Origin: Mantis religiosa | Lineage: Eukaryota > Arthropoda > Insecta > Mantodea > Mantidae | Assembly: GCA_030765055.1 (NCBI GenBank) | Contig: CM060958.1 | Coordinates: forward strand, 5,715,849 to 5,779,848 | Length of the DNA: 64,000 nt | Reading direction: 5' to 3' | In this document: positions 35,241-46,735 of the stretch, in pieces | Layout: the number at the start of each line of letters is the position of its first letter | Position numbering within the stretch: the stretch's first letter is position 1 | The notes under the pieces: generated by a model | What the model was told of the DNA's origin: nothing | The model's database searches: none | Seen by the model: only the letters and a program-made list of their open reading frames with translations | Made by a program: the position numbers and the translations under genes

Positions 35241-37380
35241 ACAAATTATTATATTTGTATGTATTTGTTTACTTCACTGTTAATAGCTTCTTATTTTATG
35301 TAATTTTTTCACTTTAATGATGCTGTCAATTCCTAGGATCATATCAAGACAGAATTTCTTTTATAGGCCAGTAAATAAATTAATGGGGCTCCTCCTTTTA
35401 AGCACACATAAAAAGCATCAGTTTGGATTACGTTTGAAACCATGACTTGAGATTGTAGGCCAGCACCTGACTGACTGAACCACCCAAAACTACAGAGGTG
35501 GCCAAATTATTAGACTATGCCGAATTTCAGTCATAAAAATTAACATACTTCAACCTAACTTCGAATTAGTGACAACATTGGATATAACAATGATGACTCA
35601 TGATAGCATGGGTATGTGACTTACGAAGAAAAAGTTGTAATAAAGCGAGTAGGACGTCTGCAACCCAATTTGAAAGTTAAGTGTGTTAAAAGTATCAGAA
35701 GCAGGACTACATGCGCAAATTTAACAACAATCTATACACACCCTGTATTTGGCTATGTGGGTGCAGGATTAGAAATGCGCTGTTTGCTTTCCATACCTTA
35801 TGTTTAGCTATGAAGTGAGTAATTGGACAAAAGTAGGATGTGCCAACTTGGAAATGAATCTTAATGGAAAGGTAAAGAAGCACGGGAATTCACACTCACA
35901 TAAGAATGCATGTATTCAGTTCGCCATGTTTGGTCATGTGAATATTAGTGCTCAGCTGCACAGCGCTTACAGACTGTCAGTAAAGCAACACAATGAGCAA
36001 GTTGATAGGAATAGATACATTCTTTCTAGTGTAATAGATTGTATAAAATTTTATGGGGTGTTTGAGCTGACACTTACTAGTAGTAGTGGTGGTAGCAGCA
36101 GCAGATAGTGCTAGTGTGCATTTTAAGTGTAGGTCTTGTGAACACCCACATTTTTATTCCATGAGCCGCCTCTGACTAGTTGACAGAAGATGTATAAAAG
36201 TAATTCATAATGAGTAAGAGAAAGTCATGCAAATATAGTACATATCTTTTTTTTTTTTTCCTTTCAGATTTAGATATAAACACAACACATTAAAAAATAA
36301 AGAAATGTGATATTTGAATGGGAAATGTGTTGTGTGTTTCCCAGTAAAAGAAATATAATTTGCATTAAAAGAAATATATTGTGTGCCAACTTAAAGTGCA
36401 ACACTTTTCCTTTAACATCAGATGATGTGTTAACAACAATTGAAATGAAAGTAAAAGCTCGAGAAAGCCCATTAAACTCAAATGAGATTCAAACCCATTC
36501 CTGCGGAATAAGAATGTTAGTACCACAAGGTTAAAATAAAACTTGTTTTATATATCACTTGCTTGATATTTTCATCATAATGGTAGTCAAAACATTTTGT
36601 ATTAAGGCTATTCTATATAAGAGTAATTCAGACTATTTCAGTTTCAAATTTTGTCATTCCTCAGGAACATCACTGAAATATTCACTGTCATGAATTTAGT
36701 TGCAAGGAAACTTACTGCTTTGTTGTTATTTAACTTTAATGCCTAAAGGTTGGTGCATACAAAATTGCATCAGCTACACCACAATACGAGGTAGAGAAAA
36801 ATAATTTAAGAGGTATTTTGGAGCCGTTTCAAAATAAACACAGTTCCAAAACAGCAGTCCTCTTAGTTTGCAATAAAGTGATCATTCATGCAGTTTTATA
36901 ATTAATTTTGAAAATAATGCTGCTCTAGTTGTGGGGAGTATGCTGCATTACGTGCAATAGCTAACAAATATGTTTATAATGCAGGAACTTGAAACAGTTA
37001 CTGCTTGAAACTATTACACTGGTTAAAAATAATTATTGATAATGCTAAATAAATCTGTTCTATACATTTAGAAGTCTGAGAGAGAGATAGAGCAATGTGA
37101 AAACTTAGTTGATACGGAATTGTTATGTGCTGTGATGCTACCATATATTATATGCACACAATAAGTTGACCACTGGATTTATGGTGTGGTGTGGGCAGAG
37201 GGGAAGAAGCGAGGGCAACACTCTTTTGTTTCTGCAGTGTGGTCAACCTTGAAAAACACAGTTCAGCAAAATAGCGTGTAAGAAAGTGTGAGATATGTGG
37301 ACAAATAGTAAATTGAACTCGATGCAATAAGCTGTATATTTATATAATTACTATTTATATAACATAAAAATAGAAAATAA
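35241..37380. other. intron sequence, mostly unrecognised
   Basis: At about 35490-35525 the words CAGAGGTGGCCAAATTATTA resemble a Tc1-like transposon end, but no partner end was found. ORFs at 35616, 35800 and 36307 are unrecognised. Confidence 0.4.
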
Positions 37381-37381
37381 A

Positions 37382-37737
37382 TATTATGACAGTTATAAAT
37401 ACTCATTCACTTTGTGATTCTTCAAGTCCGGTGTATCACTTTCACCACTAGCATCCTCTGATGTGTTAATGATAATTTCATAAATTGCATTTTCTATTAC
37501 ACCAACCATCGTTGCTGCAATATTTCACTTCCAGCTCTTGGACCATCTTGCAATGCGTTGCAGTTACGGAAGATAATGCTTCTATAGAAAGTTTCTGCAG
37601 ATTTGGAGCCGACATCACCAGTAACGTTGCATCCTCTGAAAACATTCCTTAGTTTTGCCCATACCAGCTCAATTGCATTCAGATCACAGTTATACGGAGG
37701 TAGACAAATAATAATGTTACTAAAATTAGGCAAGTGA
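37382..37737 (-). pseudogene. C-terminal fragment of a DDE transposase (YLDET type)
   Basis: The - strand reads IICLPPYNCDLNAIELVWAK (third catalytic region of this type, with N-A-I-E-L-V-W), LRNVFRGCNVTGDVGS, a damaged middle, and an acidic end ENAIYEIIINTSEDASGESD. It stops near 37382. It directly abuts the subfamily F foldback at 37722. It may belong to the same family as 23721 and 59017. Confidence 0.7.
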
Positions 37738-37912
37738 GTCAACCTTGTATATACTTTTCTCCACTTACAAGTTTTTTATGAAGTCTACCACAGAGCTGAC
37801 GATAGGGGAGAAGTCCCCAGAAACACTTCATAAACAACTTGTAAGTGGAGAAAAGTATATACAAGGTTGACTCACTTGCCTAATTTTAGTAACAATGGCA
37901 CTCCACTTTCTG
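37722..37912. repeat. PLE subfamily F foldback
   Basis: The left arm (about 37722-37780) and right arm (about 37836-37905) are reverse complements (actaaaattaggcaagtgag ... ). The loop contains the complete hammerhead-like core. A third, single copy is at 25253-25368. Confidence 0.8.
37782..37872 (+). ncRNA. hammerhead-ribozyme-like module, PLE subfamily F
   Basis: AGTCTACC (37782-37789), CTGACGA (37796-37802), stem II GGGGA/TCCCC with loop GAAG, A, GAAAC (37820-37824), GTA (37841-37843) then AGTGGAG, GGTTGACT (37865-37872). The outer pairing has one mismatch. Confidence 0.68.
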
Positions 37913-38321
37913 AAATACTTCTTTTTATTCTATATAAAATAATAATGTGTCCCCTTTCGAGAGCCATAACATCCACAAATACCTTTGTTGTGAACTGTTT
38001 AGCTGATTAACCTCGAAATTGAGCAAAATGAAATATGGCAGACATGATAAAGCTTAGCGCATTAGCCACTAGATGTCATTGTATAGCGCATTTCAAGATT
38101 CGAAGTTGTCATCTGTGTTTATGGAGTTAGACGAAACTTACCAAATGAGGACTTTGAACCCGAGTGCTCAACTTATTGCGTGCATATAGTACACTAGTAA
38201 AACTGGATGATACAGTTAGACTTGATTAAAATTACAAGGAAATTTCCATCATGTTGTAGTGAGCCCCAGGAAGAGATCTGATACTAGGGGGGCTGTAGCT
38301 TTTAGATGTTGTCGACAACAG

Positions 38322-38400
38322 CTGATGATGATAGGAAGATCCTATTGAAACATGTTCTAGATAATACTAGCGATAAATGCAGCATTGAGTTCTAGTTTGA
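38322..38400 (+). ncRNA. hammerhead-like core (G)
   Basis: CTGATGA (38322-38328), TG, stem II ATAGGA/TCCTAT with loop AGA, GAAAC (38347-38351). The expected GTA-AGTGAAG appears only as GATAAATGCAG (38372-38382), so the cleavage site is degraded. TTTGACTCAA follows at 38398. Confidence 0.45.
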
Positions 38401-38877
38401 CTCAAAATTATATTAATTTATACTTGACTTTATTTTGGAACAGTTGTTCGTAAACTAGTCTCTTTTGGAACTGGCATATTTGAAGCAGTTACTGAAAAAC
38501 AAATTTTTTCCCTACCTCTTATTTGTGCATTCAGCTGCATGAATAAATGCTATGCTTGCTTTTATATCACTGTAGCAAATATCTTAGAAAGAAAAGAGAA
38601 AGTATGAGGGTCACTCCAAAAGAAATGCACACTAATTTTTTTTAAATAAAGTCGTCAATCTACATCTTTGAAATTTTTACAATGTGAAGATAATATTCTT
38701 TAGGAACAACATTTCATTTTTCCACATAATCCGTACCCTTCTCAATTGCTTTACACTATCTTGGGACTGGCACCTGTATAATCAGTGAAAGTCTGGACCA
38801 ACCAGTTTGAGCCACTGTTTGGTAGCATTCATGATTCTTTTAGCTTTCTAGAGAGATGATAATTATTCAGAGCCAGG

Positions 38878-39357
38878 TCAGGTCTGTAAGGCGGGTGTTT
38901 CAGGTGTTTCAAGTTTTGTGATCATTTCCCTGGTTTTTTGACTGACATGTGGCCGTGCATTGTTGTGCAGTAGCAAAACATGCTGCTTTTGCCGATGTGG
39001 TCGAACATGACTCAATGGAGCTTGAAGCTTCTTCAGAGTTGTCAAATGTGCATCAGAAGTAATGGTGGTTTCAAGTGGCATGATGTTCACAAGCAAGAGT
39101 CCTTCAGAAGAGTCCTTTCCAGCCGAAGATGCAGTTTTGAATTTTTTTGTCTTGAGCAAATTTGTATGATGTCATTCCATTGATTGCTTCTTCATCTCTG
39201 GTGTGACGACAGTAGCATCTCCATACAGCATTTTCAATTTCTTGTGGATGGTTCCCACTGCCTCGTTTTTACAGCACAGGAATTCTATGACAGCACGTTG
39301 CTTCTGATGAATGTCAAGTGCAGCAGTCATCTTGAAAGCATGCTGTGACAGCACCAC
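38878..39357 (-). pseudogene. mariner transposase, truncated
   Basis: The N-terminal part (39357-39172) reads KMTAALDIHQKQRAVIEFLCCKNEAVGTIHKKLK, the first HTH. After internal deletion, 39159-38878 reads GLLLVNIMPLETTI ... VLLLHNNARPHVSQKTREMI. The second catalytic motif is HNNARPH, where the usual D is N. The first Asp motif is lost and the third is not readable. Confidence 0.8.
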
Positions 39358-39379
39358 TCACGGGAACAGGTTGAAATAA

Positions 39380-39832
39380 TAGATAGAGCCAACATGAAAA
39401 ACTCAGTGCCATAGCCGGGATTTACACCACGGATCTCCTGGTTTCCGTCCAATCGCTCTTACCCATTGAGCTACCATGGCCAACTTGCCGTCACGACATT
39501 AAATTCTCCATTTGACTCGTATATTTTCCCGGTAAACCACTAGGAGCTCTTGCATCCGAGATACACCATTTGTGGTGACTTACTATTGTAAGTACTTAAG
39601 TCCCAGGCTTCATCGTTTAACTCTTATTATTATAGTTAATTGATGGAAATTAATCATTTCTTCACACTAGCCGTATATAGGTTAAGGTTTTTGATAGATA
39701 GAGCCGACATGAAAAATTCAATGCCATAGCTGGGATTTGAACCACGGATCAAAAACCTATCTATCAAAAACCTTAGCCTATATACAGCTAGTGTGAAGAA
39801 ATGATTAATTTCCATCAATTAACTAATAAAAA
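39380..39832. repeat. tRNA-headed SINE composite with target duplication (copy h)
   Basis: It is flanked by AGGTTGAAATAA at 39368-39379 and 39833-39844. Inside are a - strand head, the shared body, and a second partial - head that breaks at ccacggatc and switches to the + strand tail. This shows the composite moved as one 453-bp unit. Confidence 0.88.
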
Positions 39833-40050
39833 AGGTTGAAATAAGTTGAACACAAGCGGGAAGGATGTATTTGCACACTAAGAATTTCAAAGATATAGAA
39901 TGAAAATGATATTTTTAAGAAAATAGTTTGAATTTCTTTTGGACCCTTGTATCTTCTCAATTTTGTGGATAAAGTAGCTATTTCTTTTATTTTGTTGTTT
40001 TTGTTGAATAATTCAAATACAAAATTAGCATGTGGTAAATATATGTGCAG

Positions 40051-40343
40051 GGGTTACAACAGTGCAGACACAACCAGTTCAGGTGGCCACTCCACCTATG
40101 GGAGTACAGCAACAGGTAGCCACTCCACCACCTCAGCCCTCTACACCTCAGCAGCAAGCACAGGCTACAATGGTCACAGTACAAGACGGTCGTACTGCAG
40201 GCAATACTATGATGCCCATGACTCAGTTACAGCAGTGTTCGCAAATACCTGCAGCAGCCAGTCCAGGAATCATGATGACAACTCCGACTACGGTAATGCC
40301 ACAAGTGCAGACTGTATCTCCTCAGCAGCAGCAAACGCAGCAG
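40051..40343 (+). CDS. ph: polyhomeotic orthologue, exon 6
   Basis: The acceptor is tatatgtgcag and the donor CAG|gtattg. Two initial bases complete GGG (Gly) and the exon leaves in phase 0. The peptide is VTTVQTQPVQVATPPMGVQQQ onward, Pro/Gln/Thr-rich, ending SPQQQQTQQ. It shows no domain. A second possible donor lies 11 bp downstream (TGG|gtagtt) but would change frame, so the first is preferred because exon 7 begins in phase 0. An alternative + frame (Ser/Thr/Tyr-rich) and the - strand ORF are shadows. Confidence 0.88.
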
Positions 40344-40399
40344 GTATTGGTGGGTAGTTCCCTCGTGTTTCTATAACCTTTTTACTCTCTCTAGCACTA

Positions 40400-40900
40400 C
40401 TTATATAGGATAAAGGAAATATTGTATGCCATCCAAAAAACGGTTATAAATATACATGTTTTGGAGTTCCATGAATAAAAGAAGCCATTGTAAAAACTAT
40501 TTGTAGTCGGTTTTAACACTATGTCTGACTACAAATAGTTTTTTAATTAATTTGGACATAACTGTTACTAAATTCCTCTAAAAATGTATAACAGAAGCCA
40601 TTTTTATAAAAATGTATGTATACATGCATGTTGTGACAAAAATGTAATCAGAAGCAAAGACTTGTGTCAATTCGAAATTTAATATTTGAGCTTAAAATCT
40701 TCCAAGGATGCAAAAGAAAATTTTTAAGTAAATTTCTGACCCCAAACTACTTTTTACATGGAAAGGTTTTCATTATTTTTCGTTTCTCCAAAAATGACTA
40801 AAAATTTGTAAGGAACCTCCTCTTATATATAAAAAGAAAGAGGTATTTCGCTTCTCAAAAATTGAAATTGTTTTGATCAAAAGTAACATTTAAGGCTATT
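40400..40900. other. intron sequence, nothing firm
   Basis: AT-rich; the short phrase tatttgtagtcggttttaac at 40498 recalls PLE subfamily J flanks, but nothing longer matches. Confidence 0.4.
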
Positions 40901-41489
40901 AATTTTTAGATGAGCCGCATTTATTACACATCTGCTTCACTTTCGTACCTATTTTGAGGACATGTTTCGCAAATCATCGTTTGCATCTACGGCTCTTATG
41001 CGACTAAGCTTGATCCAGTGGTGTGGGTAATTCTGGGGTTGCTGCTGCCATCTGTTGATTTAGTGATGAACTTAAATGTGGGATTCTCTTCTGGCGGGAT
41101 TTCAAAGTTCATTAGTTGGTTTTTATGTTTTTCTATGTATATCCTCTCCCATATGACGAGTTCACTATGTTTTTGTACGTATTTTAGTAATTCTGTGCTA
41201 TCTAAAATACGTACAAAAACATAGTGAACTCGTCATATGGGAGAGGATATACATAGAAAAACATAAAAACCAACTAATGAACTTTGAAATCCCGCCAGAA
41301 GAGAATCCCACATTTAAGTTCATCACTAAATCAACAGATGGCAGCAGCAACCCCAGAATTACCCACACCACTGGATCAAGCTTTAGTCGCATAAGAGCCG
41401 TAGATGCAAACGATGATTTGCAAAACATGTCCTCAAAATAGGTACGAAAGTGAAGCAAATGTGTAATAAATACGACTCATCTAAAAATT
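40901..41489. repeat. PLE subfamily D hairpin, 287-bp arms
   Basis: Arms 40901-41187 and 41202-41489 are almost perfect reverse complements around a 14-bp loop. Both arms encode the PLE tail (right arm on +: ELVIWERIYIEKHKNQLMNFEIPP). The sequence after the NFEIP motif runs into a degraded hammerhead core: stem GCAAA/TTTGC, CAAAAC for GAAAC, with distal AGTCG/CGACT (41395-41399, 41473-41477). Confidence 0.92.
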
Positions 41490-41584
41490 AATAATTTTTC
41501 GCTTCACTGTGGTGTTCCAATACAGTTAAATCTCAATATATTTAAGGCTATTCTTGAACTTAAAATATAATTACAAATAGGTAG

Positions 41585-41900
41585 TAGAAATAGATAGAGT
41601 CAACATGAAAAATTCAATGCCACAGCCAGGATTTGAGCCATAGATCTCCTGGTTTCCATCCAGTTGCTCTTACTCATTGAACTACCATGGCCAACGTGCC
41701 ATCCTGACACTAAATTCTCCATTTGACTCGTATATTTCCCCAGTCATGACAAGTTGGCCATGGTAGTTCAATGGGTTAGAGTGACTGGATGGAAACCAGG
41801 AGATCCGTGGTTCAAATCCCTGCCGTGGCATTGAAGTTTTCATGTTGAGTGTATCAGCTAGTCTGAAGAAATGATTAATTTCAATCAATTAACTAAAAAA
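41585..41900. repeat. tRNA-headed SINE, opposed heads (copy i)
   Basis: A - strand head at about 41618-41695 and a + strand head at about 41757-41830 with a shortened body between. The ends match other copies. Confidence 0.8.
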
Positions 41901-42119
41901 AGGGTAGTAGAAATAATAATAAGATACAAACTCAAGACAAACAAAAAAGAAGCTGAGATCATATAGAAATAGCTGACAAATTGTGCAGTCGTCTGTCTTA
42001 GATACATTCCAAGATATAAATATGTGGCTGAACAGGTGCACTATACTATCTAAAGTACAGAAAAGTAATTAAAAGGGATTAGAAATATTAATAAAAACTT
42101 AATATAACAAATAAGATCC

Positions 42120-42480
42120 CATGCTACTCAGGAAAGACTAGATCTGGAAGATCCGTGATTCTAATCCTGGCTATGGCACTGAATTTTTCAGTCTGACTCT
42201 ACCCTCTCATAGTGTAACCTACACACAACTAGTGTGAAAGAACAATTTCCAGTAATTTTATTTTTAGAGAAAAAAAAAGACACATTTTTATATCAGTTTT
42301 GACATTTTAATTTTTACTTACTGTTATTCTTCTGGCGTTGGACTGATCACTCATCCCAGAAACTCTTTGATCAGGAAACCTCTGATCCTCAACCCATTGC
42401 CTACGGGCCTCGAGGTTTCGTAGTTCAAAAGGCCCTACGTTCCACTTAAAGGAAATACAGGAATTCATTCATTCATATAC
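42120..42480. repeat. SINE fragments
   Basis: 42125-42245 is a partial tRNA-headed SINE tail (ggaagatccgtgattctaatcc). 42330-42480 looks like another SINE type in reverse (ggtttcgtagttcaaaagg ... ggaattcattcattcat). Both are diverged. Confidence 0.45.
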
Positions 42481-42541
42481 TGTTTCCACATTAGTTTCAC
42501 AGATTTAGTTTATTTTATTTTTTAAAAGTATTTTGGAGTTA

Positions 42542-42549
<8 letters not shown>

Positions 42550-42572
<23 letters not shown>
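42550..42572. repeat. short (TA)n tract
   Basis: About 11 TA units just upstream of exon 7. Confidence 0.8.
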
Positions 42573-42573
<1 letters not shown>

Positions 42574-42644
42574 TTAAAAGTGTATTTTGCTACAAAGAAC
42601 ATGAGGTTCCTTTTGATAATAATGATTATGAATGTACATTGCAG

Positions 42645-42822
42645 ATAGCAGCACCTACAGTTGCTACTCCGGTAGGTTCCATGGGAACCCAAACAACACG
42701 AGAAGAAATGACAACTCAGGCTGTTGCAAAGACAGTTGAAGAACAAGCAATACCTGTTGCACAAGGAACTCAAGCCGAGGTGACTCCAATGGACACCCAG
42801 GAGGCTCCGGAGATGATGGATG
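42645..42822 (+). CDS. ph: polyhomeotic orthologue, exon 7
   Basis: The acceptor is gtacattgcag and the donor G|gtgagt. The exon is 178 nt (phase 0 in, phase 1 out). The peptide IAAPTVATPVGSMGTQTTREEMTT continues to an acidic end (AEVTPMDTQEAPEMMD). The composition shifts from Gln-rich to Thr/Glu-rich, as expected on approaching the conserved homology domain. A short (TA)n tract lies about 75 bp upstream in the intron. Confidence 0.88.
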
Positions 42823-43479
42823 GTGAGTGCATTACCACCAATAAGCAAGGACAAAGTGTAGATTTGCATGAATAGGCTGACTTTCTTATAAATGTAAAAT
42901 GAATAAGTGCAACCTATTTTACTGCAGTATGGTAAGGTAATATAACATTCACATACAATATTTTAATCAAAATTGCTAATATGGAAGTTGCAGATTTTCA
43001 GGTTTTTCACAGGTGCATTGCTTAAAAGCATAGGCATTGTGCCATGTATTCTTTTGAAGCATACCCAACTAAAATGCAATGTCTAATAATTATTTAAAAA
43101 TATCTCATCCTTGTGTGCTGCATCTGCACTGAGAATATAAAACAACTGCCTTTTATTATATTTTTGACAAGCTATGCATGTTTAGAAGGCATGGTGTAAC
43201 TAAGATCGTTTTACTGAAAAATATAGTTAATTGGTCAAAAATTTAACATGTGCATTCATAAAAGTATAGCAATTAATCAGAGCTTTGATATCACCATAAA
43301 GTGATGTTTTTCTTCCTTCTTTTGTGAAAGTTTTGCCATTTCTTTTCAAAAATAATATCTATAGGACACAAAAACACATTTTACGAAACATATGAGCAAT
43401 ACTGCCTTAAATACATAAAATATGAAGCCATTAACAGTTGAAGCAAACAAATATGTACAATAATTTGTAACTTAAAAAG
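42823..43479. other. intron sequence, nothing recognised
   Basis: AT-rich without ORFs. Confidence 0.5.
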
Positions 43480-43999
43480 CTTCAGTTATCTTCTAAGGAA
43501 AGATGACCGTATTTCTTACAAGTTGACTAGGGTAGCAATTTCGTGAATAAATCATTCACATCATCAGCTCGAACCATCAACAAACTTGTTAACATTACCG
43601 TCGCTAGATGTCTCTTATGTTTATTTTAGTACTACCAAAATCTGAAAATAAAACAAATTTAAAAACAGAATCAACTGCCAGTATTTCAAAATTCATTACA
43701 CAATGTTTATTTTTTAAAATCAATGTTTTTCCCAAACCATTAAATCTATCAGACCATTTAATTGTTTTAATAATTTAACTTCTGGATTAATTTCATGGTT
43801 AAATGATCTGCTACGGCTGAATTATCAGTTTGTTTATACTTATTGTTACAAAATTGCTCTTTCTTTTTGGTTTCCAAATTATGTTTTGTCTTTCCAATAT
43901 AAACTTTATCACAATCGAAACATTTAAATTGATAAATACCAGATTTTTTATTATTAGGAATTTTATCTTTTTTAGAGAAATGCAGTAAATTTTTAATAC
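43480..43999 (-). pseudogene. PLE subfamily I, GIY-YIG part and tail
   Basis: In a broken - frame: KDKIPNNKKSGIYQFKCFDCDKVYIGKTKHNLETKKKEQF (GIY-YIG), then a decayed tail. A hammerhead-like core with CTGATGA at 43561-43567, stem GTGAAT/ATTCAC and GAAAT follows. The site expected to be GTA-AGTGAAG is GATAACTGAAG. The element continues beyond the LTR inserted at 44000 (YHPW-NKHF motif near 44530 on -). Confidence 0.75.
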
Positions 44000-44458
44000 T
44001 GTCACGAACCAGTATCTACGATCGCGGGGCTTGTTTACACAAAAGGAACTGACAGGCGGGCAGTGTGAAAACCAAGAGCCGACAGATAGAGATTAACATG
44101 CAGATAAAGGTCTGCCGAAACAAACAAACTGAGATAAATGGAAATTTCTAGTTACTTCTTGACTGATAGAGACTGTTCAGGTTCTTTATTGTTCTGGAAA
44201 TCTCTCGAATTACGAATGAGGTATTTAAGGAAGTGACGAGTTGAAACAGTAGTAGTTGTGTAACAAGAGTGTTGTTGTAATGAGAGGTGATGTTGTAACC
44301 TGGACGCTGTTTGTTATTGTCATCGACCTAAGAAGATTGTGTTGTTATGTGATGTAATGTTGTTACGTGAGAATTAAACAGTGTATCTCTATGGAAATAA
44401 AGAACATTTAGAATTTCGGCAAATTGGAATTTTAATTCTACGAACCCACAAAGTCACA
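44000..44458 (+). repeat. solo LTR 2, 459 bp
   Basis: It starts TGTCACGAACC and ends CAAAGTCACA (TG...CA). The flanking 4-bp duplication is ATAC (43996-43999, 44459-44462). It is inserted in PLE subfamily I. No internal retroelement region remains, so it is a solo LTR. A 4-bp duplication fits Gypsy-type integrases. Confidence 0.9.
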
Positions 44459-44869
44459 ATACTATATTTATTTTGAGGACGTAAAATTTTACCAAGCACT
44501 TTAAAAAAGTTTTGAAAATGTTTATTAACCCAAGGATGATAAGTAATACTGCCTTAAGCTCAGCAGTAGTTTCAAAAATGTGCCAAATTACCCCAAGACT
44601 AAAATCAAAGACATTGAAGTGGAAATATAAACTAAAATAGCACATCACAAGTACCATAAATTTATCAAGCTACACCAAGGCAGAATCAAAGGGACTGAAC
44701 TCGAAACTCAAACAGTTGCTAGTTTTTGTCATGCCAAAAAGCAAACAGTTGAAATTAACTCTTTATTATCTGTCTGTTATGATCTATTTTCTCATAGAAC
44801 CTTATAGCAAAATATACACAACTTCCAAAAGTGCATGCTGTTTTATAGTTTTTTTCCAGTTCATTATAT
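44459..44869 (-). pseudogene. PLE subfamily I, continuation between two LTRs
   Basis: On the - strand, in a frame other than the listed ORF, the region encodes a YHPWVNKHF...FKVLGKILRPQNKYS-like segment, the end of the PLE reverse transcriptase. It may resume after 45367 and extend to about 45900 (ORF 45644-45871, unrecognised). Confidence 0.55.
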
Positions 44870-45367
44870 TGTGACTTTGTGGGTTCGTGAAATGAAAAGT
44901 CCAATTACACCACTCAAAAATGTTCTTTATTTCCACCGACTTACAGTTAAACTCTTGCCAATTACACAGAATTTCGTAATGCACACAATTACGATTCACC
45001 AGTTCGTCCGTTACAATTTCACTTGCACTCATAATTACGTACAATCTTCCGATGCTCTCACACAGTCTTCTCGTCGTACACTAGCACTGCATTCTTACAC
45101 CAAGAACTGACTGACTGACTCACTAACTAACTCCTCTTGCACGACGTGTAGCTTATATGGGGTCCGCTTGCCGATCTGGAAGGTTCTCCATTAGATGAAA
45201 TATCCCGTAATTTCGAGAACACAGGTGGAACAGAAAGAGACGGCGCAGTGATGTTTTTTGTCCCAGCCATCCCTTCTTAACGCTATAAGACAAACGAGGG
45301 GGCGGAGCGAACACCGACCCGTCTGCTGCTTGCCCAGTCTATAGGGTGTTCCGATGCTCGGGTGACA
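44870..45367 (-). repeat. solo LTR 3, 498 bp
   Basis: It begins TGTGACTTTGTGGGTTCGTG and ends GGGTGACA. ATAT lies on both sides (44866-44869, 45368-45371). It has the same outer termini as LTR 2 but a largely different interior, so a different subfamily. ORFs within it are not proteins. Confidence 0.88.
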
Positions 45368-45993
45368 ATATTTTACAGTTGCTGTAATATGTTTTATGGA
45401 TTACTTAGGTTTATTTCTTTTTGCAGCAGTATTTTTCAAACTATCCTTCCATATTCCTAACTCATGCTGTTCTGAGTTGTCTTCTCCAAAAAGTAAACAA
45501 TAAAACAATAGAGTCTATTTTGCATTAAGCTGTTAGTTAACAAAGGTTCTGCGTATCACTGTGTTTTAAATTGCCTCACATATTTCTCATCTTCTTGTTT
45601 CATAATTAAATTAGGTCTTGGTATTTTACCTTTAATCTTATCTTTATAGTTTAATCTGGAAAAGTAAGTTGCATCTCTTAAGATCTATTTTTGTGCAAAT
45701 ATTAGAATCCAACAAATGCAAAAGCTCTTTACTCTTGTCCTGATAACTGCTGAAGTCAAGTAGACTGCTACTGTTAATTGTAATGCTTGCAGCAGGCATT
45801 AACTGCAAGCTCCTCACCTCTTTCCTACCAACAAAACTTTGATCACTTGGGCGCATATGTGAACAAGACAAAACAAATTAAGGCCTTAGTCTGCCTTGAG
45901 AAGACTCCCAATTAGCAAGGTAACCAAAAACTCTTATTTTTAACTGTGTACATGAAAGCAACAAGGAAAATATTTAATAGATTACAATTTGTG

Positions 45994-45997
<4 letters not shown>

Positions 45998-46056
<59 letters not shown>
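45998..46056. repeat. poly-A tract, about 59 bp
   Basis: Uninterrupted A run. No LINE or processed gene end was recognised upstream of it. Confidence 0.9.
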
Positions 46057-46058
<2 letters not shown>

Positions 46059-46124
46059 CTAACTAATAATCATTGAAAATTTATATTGTATTACTTGAAA
46101 AGTGATCATACAAAAGACTTTATT

Positions 46125-46650
46125 TTAATAGATGAGTCAACATGAAATATTCAATGCCATGGCCGGGATATGAACCACAGATCTCCTGATTTCCGTCCAG
46201 GTAGCTCAATGGGTTAGAGCGACTGGACGGAAACCAGGACATCCGTGGTTCAAATCCCGGCCATGGCATTGAATATTTCCTGTTGGCTCTATCTAGCAAA
46301 GACCTTAGCCTATATATGGCTAGTGTGAAGAAATGATTAATTTCCCTCAATTAACTAACATAATAAGAGTTAAATGATGAATCCTGGGACTCAAGTACTT
46401 ATGATAGTAAGTCGCCACAGAACGGTGTATCTCGAATGCGAGAGCCCCTAGTGGTCTACCAGGGAAATTATGAGTCAGATGGAGAATTTAATGTTGACCA
46501 TGGTAGCTCAATGGGTTAGCGACTGGACGGAAACCAGGAGATCCATGGTTCAAATCCCCGCCATGTCATTGAATTTTTCATGTTGACTCTATCTATCAAA
46601 AACCTTGGCCTATATATGGCTAGTGTGGAAAAATGATTAATTTCCCTCAA
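46125..46650. repeat. tRNA-headed SINE, multiple heads (copy k)
   Basis: A truncated - head at about 46160-46198 joins a + head at about 46200-46270, followed by the body and another + head at about 46497-46568, then tail. The heads keep GGTTCAAATCC. Confidence 0.85.
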
Positions 46651-46735
46651 TTAACTAACTTTATTTAATAACTAATTATGTATTATTGTATGAATGTTAT
46701 GTTGTCTTTAAATGTCTTTAAAATGTTACTTCTTA

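Larger units (their letters stand above)
38606..39949 (-). mobile_element. mariner-family element with a SINE inserted
   Basis: The left end is TGAGGGTCACTCCAAAAGAA; the right end, read inward, is CAAGGGTCCAAAAGAAATTC. TA lies on both outer sides (38604-38605, 39950-39951). A 453-bp SINE composite with 12-bp duplication splits it at 39380-39832. The transposase is on the - strand and damaged. Confidence 0.85.

Noticed and set aside
35490..35525. Tc1-like terminal repeat
   Set aside because: Suggestive words only; no matching opposite end or transposase nearby.
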